From the NCBI GenBank assembly GCA_022575985.1, contig JAKSXM010000238.1, positions 10,806,001 through 10,870,000 on the forward strand: a stretch of 64,000 bases of DNA, written 5' to 3'. Origin of the DNA: Anagrus nilaparvatae. Its lineage: Eukaryota; Arthropoda; Insecta; Hymenoptera; Mymaridae. A model generated the notes under the pieces. It had not been told where the DNA came from. It saw only the letters and a program-made list of their open reading frames with translations, and did not search any database. Positions 52,490-64,000 of this stretch are shown here, piece by piece (position 1 is the stretch's first letter; each line of letters starts with the position of its first letter). The translations under genes and the position numbers were made by a program.

Positions 52490-52915
52490 GGCCTCGGCCG
52501 TAAAAAAAGAATGTCCCAGATCTTTATTTTTGCGGCCTAGGATAAAAATATACTATTTCTGTACTGCGGCCCGAAAGTATACGTATTTCCCGGACGCTGC
52601 GCGTCCGGCAAAGACGTATTTTCTCGTCACAGTCACAGATTTAGTATATTACGACCCATGGCCGGAAAAATAAAGAATGGCCCAAATCGCACGTAAATTA
52701 CCTTCCGAGGCGAAGCCGAGGATGGTAAACTGCGATTTGGGGCATTCATTTTTTATGGCCCAGGGTCGTATACGATTTTTCTGCTGACCAGAAAAATTTT
52801 GTACAATCCTCGACTATAATAAACAAAGAATGAACCAAATCTCAGTTTACCATCCTCGGCTTCTTCTTGGAAGGTAATTTACGTGCGATTTGGGCCATTC
52901 TTTATTTTTCTATTT
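52490..52915. repeat. Cluster of CATTCTTTAT/GCGATTTGGG MITE copies
   Basis: At least two inverted-repeat copies. AAGAATGGCCCAAATCGCAC near 52672 pairs with GCGATTTGGGGCATTC near 52732 around CTTCCGAGGCGAAGCCGAGG. A second copy, in the same style, follows at 52825-52915. This is the best-preserved copy in the window. Confidence 0.65.
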
Positions 52916-53899
52916 AATTATACACAATACTTGGTTAAATTTTTAAAAAGGTTACCTTATTTATTTATTAATACAAAATCTTCTTAAAACTTGCGTGTTA
53001 CAATTATATAGCTTATGCAGCGTGATAACTAATGTTACTGGGTGTAAAAAATCTTTAAAAAACTTTTAAAAAAAACAAATGTTTTTAAATAAAATTAATT
53101 AAAAAACGTAAATAAGGTGCTCCAAAAAATATTGCAGCAATATATTGCTTTATGCAAACGTACTTTTATTATTACAAAGTTTAATTCACCAATAATTCTA
53201 CTATTAAATTAAAACTTTTTTTAAATCGAGTTAAAAAGATCTCTTTAACATATATTATTTATGAAAAAACTTCAACTTTTGCAAGCATGTGTATTTATCC
53301 CAGTATTTACTACTTACAACCGTGACTAATTATTCAGTTGATAAGGCAGGGGCCTTTCTTTATAGCAGTGAATAAAAATTTAGATAGAAAGAATCTTATC
53401 AAATTATAATTATTTTGAATAGTCAATAAATGAAGACTAATCTAGACTTGATGAGACTACGAAAATAGAGTTTTTTTTTAATAGTGAACTCCAAACTATC
53501 AACAATTTTTTGCAGAAGAAAATACATATTTTTCGGTGCACTGAGAATCATTGATTAGTAGAGTTTCCTGTCTTCTCAAATCTTGAGCTAAATTTTTTTT
53601 TTCAATACTGAAGAATAAATCCATAGGAAAAATATTATAGAAATTGCAAAATATTTTTTATTAAAAATTTAAAAAATAAAAAAATAAAGAAAAATCAGAT
53701 CCAAGAAATCAAGTAAAAACGATGTTTCTAAAATTAACACTTTAGGAGAAAAAAATTTAAAAAAATTTGGTATTTTTTGAATTTTTTGGTGGCAAAAATT
53801 TAAGATAAAAGTTTTCAAAAAATTAATTATCAGATTTGAGATGTCTATTAAAAACAACAATTCTAAATATTATAGTACTGTCGTAGAAAAAAATGATTT

Positions 53900-54055
53900 T
53901 GGCCAAAACCGAAAAGGGTTTATATGACAAAATGTGAGATTATTTTTTTCTTCAAATTTTTCGTGGTTTTGTACTGAAAATGATCTGAAGCAGTGAAAAA
54001 CTTAAATCAATATTGTTCACCGGGTCAGAGAGCTCAAAAAACACTTGATAAATAT
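53900..54055. repeat. Part-unit of the 307-bp tandem repeat
   Basis: CGAAAAGGGTTTATATGACA, TCTGAAGCAGTGAAAAACTT and CACCGGGTCAGAGAGCTC match the 44.4-46.1-kb units in order. Confidence 0.5.
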
Positions 54056-54566
54056 TTTTTTCTTTAGATAAATTTTGAAAATAAAAATAATATTGGTTTA
54101 TTAAAATTATGAAAAAAGTTTATTGTTTGCAATTGACATCTTACTTTATACAATTGTTTTTATTTATAAATTAGGCCACAGTTTTATAGCGATTAAACAT
54201 GAAATATGATCTGAGGAGGCTTGCCCCCTCAGAACTTAAATATATAACTTAAATTACGACTCTAAATTTTAATACGAACTAAATCGAAACTAAATTAAAA
54301 TATTATTTGCAATTTTGGTAAGATTAGTTCATTATTAATGATTATTTTATTTATCTATATGAATATTAAGTATATCATAATTCGTAATCTTGTTTACTTT
54401 TTAATTTTGGTATATGAGGCGTTTATCACGAGTTTTATAGCCACATTTAGGAATGCTTAGATATCTTTCGGGTAATACGCATAAGGGAACATTATTTAAT
54501 TTACAATACGTCAATTTGATAGTTCAAAATTTTTTTATCTATTCAAATTAGTTGAAAATAGTAAAT

Positions 54567-56570
54567 ATGATTGCTGCATTATTAATATTTTTGACAATTT
54601 TTGCTTCGCCAGTTTTGAGTCAAAAAGAATGTGAGTAGTTAAAAATTTTAATTCCATAAAAAATAAAAGAATAATCTAAAAATTTTTTCCTTTTTGAATT
54701 TAGTTGCTTGTTCATCAAATGGTTTAACTACTATGATAATAAAAAAATTTCAAATAATCAATTTATTTGATACAAAAGTGACAATTTTGAAATTAGAAAA
54801 AATAAAAACTTCATTAAATGATAAACACGAAATACCAGTAAAAATAAATTTTACGGGTGAGTTTTTTATCCTTTTACTAAAAATAAAACTTTCAAATATG
54901 GAAAAACATACCTATTTTTATTTAAGGTAAATTTATTGATGATAATTCAATTATTAAGACGAATAATTTTGTGTTCAATGGAAGTTATTTAATTAATAGT
55001 GTAAGTAGCAAACTAACTTTAGGTATCTAAAGAAAAGATTGTTAAATTTTTAATTTTTTATATTTTGGTCATATTACAGTAACCAATATTTAAAAAATTT
55101 TAGGTTCCGAATATTAATAACAACAACAAAAACTGCAGTATTGAATTTACAGATTATTTGAAAAGGTTATTACGTTAATATTATAAATAAAATAATTCTT
55201 GCATTGAAAATTTAATTGTCAAGAGTTTTATAATAATTTCGGAAAATTATATACTCCAGTCAAAGCAAGATTTTGGTTGCATAGTTACTGGCGATCACCA
55301 GGTTTGGTCTAGTATAAGTTTTTTAAATCGTTGATCACGAATTTTGGGGTCTTACCTATGAGAAATTGTCGCTTTACTCTTAAATCTACTAGTGAAAGGG
55401 GTATTTTTTATGTATTCGCTTAAAGAGTGAAGCACCAACTTTTCATAATTAGGACCCAAAAAACACTCATACACCAAATCTGAGCACCCAAAGTGCCTCA
55501 CAAAGTGCAAATACATCAAAAATACCCTGTTTTGGGGCTAGATTTTGCTGATTTAAGGGTGAAGCGCTCATTTCTTAAATAAATGACCCCAAAATTCGTT
55601 ATCAGCAGCCTAAAAACCCTTCACTAGTAAGACCAAATCTTGTGACAGCCAGTGTAAATACAAATGATTTGCCTGGAGTAATACTTATAGAAGCAAATTT
55701 TGCAAAATTATTATAAAACTCTTGTCAAAAACAATAATAAAAAAGCAGCCAAATTTTAAAATTACCATTTAATTTTTTTATTAATTAGAACTGACCCAAA
55801 ACTAAATGAATATCTCGAAGAGGCTATACATGAAATAACAAAATCTTGTATTCAATCACGAGTATGTAAAGTACCAAATCCCATAAAAATTCAATCAAAG
55901 GTAAAATTTTTTCAATTTATTTGATATTTCGTAAGTATCTTTGATTAACTTAAAACTTTTAATTTTTAGAAGAATCATAATTCCTTAGCTCATTCTATTT
56001 TTAGTAACATTAGAAAAAAAATTTACAAAAAAAATAGCATGCTTGTTGATCTGTGGTGCATGTTTTTGAGGTATGTAAATTTCTTAAAAAATGTTTATAG
56101 TATTCTGAAAATCCAATTATTAATTTTGATTTTTTAATCAAAAAGTTTTTGATACTACCTTGTTTGGAAAAAATGGAAAATTTATTATTAAATCAACTCT
56201 TGACATATCTGAAGAGCTTGCTCACCTAACAGTAAAAGGGAAAAAAAAGGGTTGGTACGATGCTTCAACTGAACTAAAACGTATAAGATTTTATTTCCTG
56301 GAACACAGTTATATAACAATGTCAGCATCTATAACTTATGAAAATTCTGCATGTAAATTTGAAATACTATCATTGAATTTAAGTTTAAAAAATGGTCTCG
56401 AAATCAATGAAAATGACAAAAAAAAATTAATTAACGAATTTTCAACTTTCAATGAAAATAAAATTATCAAAAATTCTGTTGATAAAATTAAGGCAAAACT
56501 CGAAAAAATGAAAAATAATTTATCAAAAATCATAACTTGTAAAGATTTGTGGGAAATCCAACATTACTAA
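54567..56570 (+). CDS. Secreted protein gene G, product unassigned
   Basis: The signal peptide is clear (MIAALLIFLTIFASPVLSQ). Exons supported by GT-AG and phase: 54567-54630, 54704-54856, 54927-55000, 55104-55165, 55789-55900, 55970-56070. The last segment, open from about 56146 to 56570, is homologous to the relics at 46.4 and 49.6 kb, so it belongs to the gene. However, the phase left by 56070 (2 bases) does not match what the AG at 56145 needs, and no other GT-AG pair repairs it. The mature part has few cysteines, many Lys/Asn, beta-like segments and a Lys-rich amphipathic C-terminus. A faint look of takeout/JHBP lipid-binding proteins is not enough to name it. Intron 4 carries a foldback element. 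It may be functional with an unusual splice, or frameshifted. Confidence 0.5.
55220..55724. mobile_element. Foldback element in intron 4 of gene G
   Basis: CAAGAGTTTTATAATAATTT at the left is repeated inverted at the right end. Further pairs are CACGAATTTTGGGGTC with GACCCCAAAATTCG and TTTACTCTTAAAT with ATTTAAGGGTGAAG. About 505 bp, no coding frame. Confidence 0.65.
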
Positions 56571-56599
56571 AATGTGAATATATTTAAAACAATAAAACT

Positions 56600-58850
56600 T
56601 ATCGATCACCTCAAAAAACAGTGTATTTAAAAGTATTCTTTAATAAGAAAAGTGTAAAACCTTTAAAATGTTATTTAACTTATATCAATAACCCTCTGGT
56701 TACATTAACGTCTAGACCATCTGCCCTTTTTTCATATACAATAAGTCATTCACCGAAGCGTTAGAAATATATAATATTTCATATTTTTATTTTATTTCTA
56801 AGTTTTCGTATTAAATGTTGCCAAAAAACATCCTTTTTTTTTGGCTTTTTTTGATTATAAATAAATTTTTCAAATTGTTCTGCGTATGATTAAAATTAAT
56901 TATTTGATATTTTTACGTAACTTCCGCAATTATTAAGAATTTTTCTCATTAACACATAATATCAAATAAGTCAGGCTAAATTTATTTTCTAATGTTCTGA
57001 AATTTACTGTATATTTTACTCTGGTGTTCTATATTTGTCTTTAATTTTATAAATATCTAAAAATAGGGAGAAGAACTGGAAAAAGAGACTAAAATCAAAG
57101 ACTTTTTCTAAAGTGTGCTTTTTAAAATTATGCATTTTATTTGAAGTTTTAAGCGAAAATTAATTTGAAAAATTTTATTGGGGCTATTTAATTTTAAATG
57201 CTTATAAAATAATCTTGTTAGTTTTAATTTTATTTTATATGGGTTTTATGTATGTTTTTGGGTAGTAAAATTAAAAATTATGTATTTTTGAGTATTTTTT
57301 AATTTATTTGTAAGTAATGAGCATAAATAAAATTGATTTAGACGATTTTTATGTAATCTTATTAGCTTTATTGGCATCACCTTGTGAATTGAAAAATTTA
57401 TTGCAATATTTTATGATATGATTATAAGGTTGGGGATACCTTGTGGGGATCACTGTTAAGTTGCTGTGCTTGCAAAAACTTTTTAATTTTTGTATCTATT
57501 TAAAATTTGGACATTCCCTTTGTTAGTACAGTATTCAGAGCTTACATGGATTAGGCCATGTACAAAATAAATATAAGTGATATTATACCTAATCTGCAAA
57601 AAAATTTTGAATCGATCCTTGGAAAAGTCCATCAAAGAATTCTGCAGTCAGCATTTAACGTTTCAATCAGATAAAAAATTTCATCCCTATGAAATTTTGG
57701 TGGCACAGAGGGCGAGATAGTACAAATGTATTTTAATTAAATATCGATTTTGACAAATTATTTTCGATTAATCAACAAGAATAAACGCCTACCATATGGC
57801 CAAACAAAAAATAAGCCCATTAAAATTTATTTATTTTTTATAAGCATCAAATTAAGTCATTAAACGACTAGGAATTAAATAATGTAAACTTCATGGGTGT
57901 CAAAAATAAATTACGTAAAGCTTTTAAATAAAATAAAGTAAATCAACTTTATCCCCATGAAATACTTGACCTCCTTGTAAATTGAACTTACCCTTTTGGG
58001 TGTTACACCCTTTGATATCATGTTAATTAGGAAATTATAAATAAATTGACCAAACAAAAAACTAAATTAACTAAAATTAGGACACAAAATACCTCTTAAA
58101 TACAAAGCTTTATAAGGGTTCGAAATAAATGAGGATATTGTATTTATTTACGTATTTTGCGTTATAATTTTTATGCTAATCCAATTTTTATACGCATTGG
58201 CACCAAATCCCAAATCTTACTTTTTTTTATATGCCATTTCTGAAATTATCTCTGACTTATAACTCCTGAAATATAATAAAAGTGTCAAAATAAAATTAAA
58301 TTAATGCAAGCATAAATTGTTTTTGCAAATTGATCTAATTTTTTTTTCTGGTACTTTTTATTCGCCAGTCCTGCGTGTTAATAAATAAAGTATTTACGCC
58401 GGCGCAAAGTATCCGATCAATCCTCCGAAACTCTCTTATTTTCAAAGAGGGATGGTATGAGGGTATAAAATTTCATGTATTAAAAAAATAAAGTTTGGTG
58501 GTTTCTTTTCGACCATCATTAAAAATAGTACTCACTAAAATAACAGCCGGTTAAGAAATTAAATTATCTTTTTTTTTTAGTTTTAAATTCGTTGTAAATA
58601 ACTTTTTATTTTGTTGATTTTTGAGTAATTAATTATTGGAGCTTGCGTATTCTCAACAAAATCTTCGCTTCACATATCTTAAAAAAAGTCTGAAAAGTTT
58701 CTTTGGAATTCTGATTAAAGCTACTCAAGCAAGGAAACCGGTTCGTTTAATAATAAATAACTAAAATATTTTTTTAGTGTTCTTAAAATTCTTCAAATTT
58801 TAGGTATGTTATTAAAAAATTTTTAATTAAAACACAATTTGCAATAACAA
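56600..58850. other. No gene seen
   Basis: AT-rich noncoding. A TTTTAG near 58800 could be the acceptor of a 5'UTR intron for the gene starting at 58883. Confidence 0.4.
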
Positions 58851-58882
58851 AAGGGTAGAAAATAATTTTTCCAAAATAAAAT

Positions 58883-61800
58883 ATGGCGAGATATTACGAC
58901 GAATTTAATGACGATTATTACCGTTATGGACTTCATTACGAGCAAGATGAAGATATTAGGCAAAATCGAAGAGCATATTCGGCCAATTTGGTAAGGGTAA
59001 AAACCTAAAATTTTCTCTATTAATTATTTTTTCACTTAAAACCCATTAAAATTTCAATCAAAATCACCTACTTTAATTTTTGACATTTTGACACTCTTCA
59101 AAAGTTTCATTTACCTGAATCTTTTTAGGCCAAAACAGAAATTTTCTAGCGCGCATTTTAATAACTAAAATTAAAAATTTATCGATCCATCCTTGCATAT
59201 TTCTTAATATTATTACAATTGCAGATAAAATAAAGCTCGGGTACAATAAAATTCCTTTATTTCCTTATAATATTTCTATGACCTTGGCAAAACTATCGTG
59301 CCAAATGTTCATAAAAATGTGTATTTAAAAAAATCTTTTTATAAAATTCTGGCGTAATATAATTTACTTGAATGATTATTACACGTTATATGATAATTTA
59401 AATAAACACGATTTCGTGTTAAAAAAATTATATTTTTTTTCTAATTAAGTTAATGCATTTTTTATCTAGGATAATATTTTTCTGCATCAATATCAACAAA
59501 AGAATAAATTATTTTATTATATAATCCAATTTTGAATAAAAGAATAAAATGAAACAAAGAAAAACTTTTTTTATATTGTTGAATCAATAATTTTTATTAA
59601 CAAAAGAAAATTTTTTTTTCTATTTTTACAGAATAATAACAAAAGTACATCAAAAAGAAGTGTATCATGTTCAAGAGGATCCGCCATGTCATTTGGTTTT
59701 AGACGGCGGCCCACAAGTGGTATACCAGTACCAATAGTATCATCAACATCATCAACATCATCATCATCAAAACAGCAAAAACGTTCAAAATCAGTTGATC
59801 CAACAATAAATCGTAATATCGTTGATGAAGAAGATTATAATTATCAGCAAAATAATCAACCACGTGTACAATATCCATATCCAACATCTGGACGTTCAAC
59901 ACCAAGATTAGCACCACCTAAAAAAGAATCAAGTGGTTTACCAATACGTACTAATCGTTTTGGTTTTCGTCATCAACAACCAAAATATACTGATAAAGTT
60001 AGTGATTTTCATCCAAATTATAATTTTAATAGATATGAAAATGATAGTCGACAAGATGATTATAGATCGCGTTATAGTAGATCAGCAAATCAAAATACGC
60101 TAAATTCAAGATCGCCTAGGCAAACGTCTAATGTTTCTCATTCAAATTATAATTATTATACGAACAATATTAATAATAATAATGTAGATATTAGTAATAG
60201 TAGAAGAGCACCTGAAAATATTTCCCAAGCTAGTAGATATACATTACATTCTTCCAATTTGCCTCAGCCTCAATACGTTAGACTAGCTGATGCAAATTCA
60301 AAAATTGCCAAAACAGTTGTTAATCAAAGTAGAAAAATATCTGGACCGTCCAGAATGTTTGCTTATCATTCAAAAGATGGATCAAGTACTGAAGATTCTG
60401 GTTTAGGAAGTCATTATGGAGCTTATTCGGATGAAAGTGGTATTTACAGAAGATCCAGAGCAGATTTCTTAGATAGTAGTAAGCCTCCGCAAGCTAGAGC
60501 AAGAAGGTTAAATGTTATATTAAATGGACAAAGTTTTGACGTACGCGATGTTGACGAGGAACACCATATTACTGAAATTTCAGTCATTCCGTTGCCAAAG
60601 GACTTAACTGTATCCATTCCAAAAGTATCATCTCCAGGTGGGTTGTCAGTTAGAGAAAGAGCTAGTCAATATCAAAGGTTCTTAGCTAGGGATAATAGAT
60701 ACGCTGATTCAACAACGTCCATGTCGACAACGTCTTCCGAAGGTTACGATGAAGGTTTAGGAGAAGAAAAAGCATATAAAGATATAGCAAAGACAGAAAA
60801 AGCACCTAGAACAACCTTAAGTTGTTCAGATTTTAGTATAACACCTAGCTCTGAGGAACAAGAATATGGTATTGGTGAAGCTATGGCCGATGAATTTTCT
60901 ATTTGTTCTAGCGAAGATTTTGAAGTTAAAAGGCCTCCTTCACCACCACAATTTAAAACTTGTAATATCATAAATCAATCAACTAGTCAGCATTTTAGAG
61001 CCATTACTAATGCAGCTAAAAGTGGTGTATTACCAACAAGTACGTTAAAATCAGTAATGTTAACTATTGATGATCCAGCATTTGCTGCAGTTGCTGCAAC
61101 AACAACATTATTAATCGACGATGAAACTTCACCAGTTGATAGTTTATTCGATAGTCCAACAGCTAGTGAATCTCAAAGTGATGATAAAACACAGAAAAAA
61201 GAAATTATTGAAAAATCTGGTAATACAGCTGAAGATGAAGGTCCAGGTACACCAACAAATGCTTCCAATTCATTAAGTTTATCAGAAGGTAGAGAATTTT
61301 TTGATGATGAAATTGCTGATCAACCTGGTTTAGTTTTTGATGATACTTTACAAGATGAACAATTGGGTCAGACTGATGAAAGTCAAACGGTTTTAGGAAA
61401 TACCCCCATTATAAGTAAGTATCTTTGCTTAAAATTAAAAAAAAAATGATTTCAAGATCTAACTAACTAATAATTATTTATTTTAGCTAACAAACAAATA
61501 AAAAGTATAGAAAACAGTCCCATGCACATACGAAAAATGAATAGAGCTGGTAGTATAAGTACATTATCATCATGTGATTCAATTGCATCAGATGATTTAA
61601 TGCTAGATTTTGAAAAAAGTGAAGCAGGATCTCATGGGTAAGGTTAAATTTTATAAAAAAATTACTTGAGACAAAAATTGCACGAACTAAAAAAAAAATA
61701 TTTGCTTTATTTATTTATAGAGAAAATTCAATAATAATGCAAGAATTAGATGATGCAACAAGTACACTTGAATTAGATGCACAGGGTAATAATGATAATA

Positions 61801-61912
61801 GTAATAATAGAATAAAAAGTTTCAAATCATTAGTAGGATCGCACAATAATGCAAATACGACAAATAATAATGTCACAATTGGGTTGAATAATAATCAGAC
61901 TATTGAAACTGG
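58883..61912 (+). CDS. Large disordered Ser/Asn-rich protein with SxIP motifs, 5' part
   Basis: Four coding exons: 58883-58990, 59632-61414, 61487-61637, 61721-61912. Junctions are GT-AG and phases agree (0, 1, 2, then 2 at the last donor), giving 744 residues before the gene leaves the window. The ATG (MARYYDEFNDDYYRYG) is preceded by an in-frame TAA. The 1.8-kb exon encodes low-complexity Ser/Asn/Arg sequence with two EB1-type motifs, SGIP (65-68) and SGLP (137-140), each next to an FGFR tetrapeptide. Later come STEDSGLGS, acidic stretches, and SCDSIASDDLMLDFE at about 659-673. The last resembles, from memory, a motif in the CCSER coiled-coil serine-rich family. A microtubule plus-end role is inferred from SxIP. 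The structured C-terminus, if any, lies outside. Confidence 0.75.
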
Positions 61913-64000
61913 GTATGTATAATTTGATTTTGTATTTAAATAAATAAAATTTGAAAGAAAATTGGCTAATTAAGCTCTAAAATTTTCTTTTAAATTTTAA
62001 AAATCATAGGTTAACTCCCCAGTTAGTTCTTAGATTTTTAGATGTTTTTTAGTGTATTTTGCATGATTTTTTGCATGAAATTTAGTAAATTTTAGCTTAA
62101 TATTATTTTATTTATTTTACAAAAATTTTGTCTGTAATTGAGTAAACATTTTTAAAAGATAATTATTAATTGATGTATCAGTTCTACTTGACATTTGTTT
62201 TTATCTTGATTGTCATATCTTGAAAGATATATATCAATTATAATTAATGTTTGCTTATTGTTATTATATGTGTGAGGGAGGATGAGACAGTAAAAAAAAT
62301 TGAAGATAAATAAATTGTATTTCCTGAGTTCATAAATGTGAAAATTTTAAATTGCTAATTTTGATTTAATTTTTTATGATAGGAGTAAAAAATTAATTAA
62401 AATTTATTTAATGAAAACCTTGATAATTTTTAATTGTATTTCAAAAGAATAGGTGATAAATTAATTTAGTTGAGAAGTAAAAAATTAAAAATAATTTATG
62501 AGTATAATTTTATTTGCATTGAATTGAGTCATCAGAAAAAATAAAATTTAAAATTTAAATTTAAATAAAAAACTTTTTATCTACAAATCTTTCAAATATA
62601 TCAACGATCGGTAACGTAGGAATTTTTACATTCTCTCAGCCCCTTAAATAAAACAAGAAAATACATTTTTTTAATAAACATTTCAAGCACTCGATGGCGG
62701 CACTTTTAGCAAAAAATTAAATTTGCAAAAGAAAAATTGTTTTTAAATCCTTATAGAAAATAATAATAATAATAAATCTTTGCAAAAGTATAAGTAATAA
62801 TAGATTACATGATTTTCTTGACATGTCAGTTAGGAATCTTTTTAAAAACATTTTTTTATTACATTTTACAAAAGCTGTAAACCACGTTGATTGATGGGTC
62901 TAGAGGATTATAATTTTTTATATGATTGTAAATTACAGATTTTAAATAATAAATTTAAAAAAGAAAATTTATGGAAAAAAATGTTACTTTTTGAGTGATT
63001 GGAGGAGGATTTTAAATTTCTTAGCCTTTAGGCTTAAATAAATTTTATTTTTATTTAATATTTTAAAAAAAGTAGATTTCTTAGACTTTTTAATCTTGAG
63101 TAGGCTGAAATGACATAATTATTTGATAAATAGTAAATTATACAACGGAGGTCACTAAAAAAAGTAAATGTAATTCATAACGTAGGTGTTAAAAAAAACG
63201 AGATTAATATTTTCTACTTCAATTAATCCGCACACAGATTTCTAAATTTCCTAATACAAAATTGCGAATTATCACACTGAATTACCTTCCTATTTAAAGA
63301 AAAAAAAAATTTTCCAAGCATAAAAATATTTCGTTCATATTAAAAATTTCCTTTTACTCTATAAAAAAATACTACCAACCTAAAAAAACACAACAACAAC
63401 AAACATTTATTTCCATCTGTCTCCTTTTACCTCATTATAAAAAATGAAACAAAAATAATGTAAAAAGGAGAAGAGAGAAGTTTTTATTGCAACGTAACCG
63501 TAAAGTTTTAGTCTTGTACGTATCGCTGTTAAGTGTAGAGCAGCAAAATTGTATTTCATTAAAATTTTAGTAGTGCAAAGTTAATTAATTATTTAAATAA
63601 ATACTAAAATACATAAATTAATTACGAAAATTAATTATCGTGATAAATTATTTTCATTAAAATTACTATTAAACACGTGTTTTACATTATTCAAAATTTA
63701 TGTGAGTGTATTTGTGTGTGTTGGCGTTTAATTTTTTATGAAGGATAATAATATTATGAGTAATAATATTATTAAGTGAATCTAATATTAAATTCGAAGT
63801 CTACAATAAAGTGAATTTTAAATAATTTTTTTAAGCTTTTTGGAGGTTAATAATTTATCAGATTTTTCGAACCAAAAAAATTAATATTTTATAAAAATTT
63901 TTTTTTAATTACGTAATATAATTGCAAAGAGTAAATGAATCATTCAAAATAATTAATAGACAGAATATAATTTTTTTATGTACCCCTTTAATTAATTATT
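61913..64000. other. Intron start and noncoding right edge
   Basis: Starts with GTATGT after the fourth exon. No further exon was recognised. 63480-63700 is a little less AT-rich (GTAACCGTAAAGTTTTAGTC) and could be an alternative promoter or UTR exon, without further support. Confidence 0.4.

Overview
The window is AT-rich nuclear DNA (roughly three quarters A+T by eye) from an animal, almost certainly an insect. The evidence is short GT-AG introns, a multi-exon poly(ADP-ribose) glycohydrolase gene, a cluster of CLIP-domain serine proteases (an arthropod family), and many short inverted-repeat transposons. The base composition, together with F-box/LRR and CLIP-protease clusters, would suit a parasitoid wasp such as an aphid-attacking braconid. 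That is inference; no marker here fixes the species.

Layout. 0-8.7 kb: no gene, several foldback/MITE elements. 8.7-11.8 kb: Parg on the minus strand, ten coding exons, complete. 13.4-22.2 kb: two candidate 5' exons on the plus strand (13.7 kb and 22.1 kb) separated by noncoding DNA with MITEs. 23.7-32.7 kb: four tandem plus-strand CLIP/trypsin-type genes, here called A to D. A, B and D are complete; C has only its protease-domain exons. 32.8-41.4 kb: noncoding, with a 1.05-kb inverted-repeat element at 33.1 kb. 41.7-52 kb: three intronless minus-strand F-box/LRR genes (F1, F2, F3). They alternate with plus-strand copies (G) of a small secreted-protein gene, two of them decayed and one nearly complete at 54.6-56.6 kb. 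58.9 kb to the right edge: the first four coding exons of a large Ser/Asn-rich disordered protein with EB1-binding-type SxIP motifs, which continues beyond the window.

How the parts relate. The CLIP genes share one exon plan (intron phases 1, 1, 0, 2) and arose by tandem duplication; A/B and C/D are the closest pairs. They probably act in an extracellular proteolytic cascade (melanization/Toll type). The F-box genes would encode substrate receptors of SCF ubiquitin ligases. The F and G genes were duplicated together as a divergent F-G block. Within that array F1 looks like a hybrid of F3-like and F2-like sequence, and the F3 start codon is split by a 133-bp insertion with a 7-bp target duplication. 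The exon at 22.1 kb encodes an N-terminus of myristoylation type and is phase-compatible with the big exon at 59.6 kb. One gene may therefore span most of the window, with the protease and F-box arrays inside its introns.

No rRNA, tRNA, CRISPR array or recognisable viral gene was seen.
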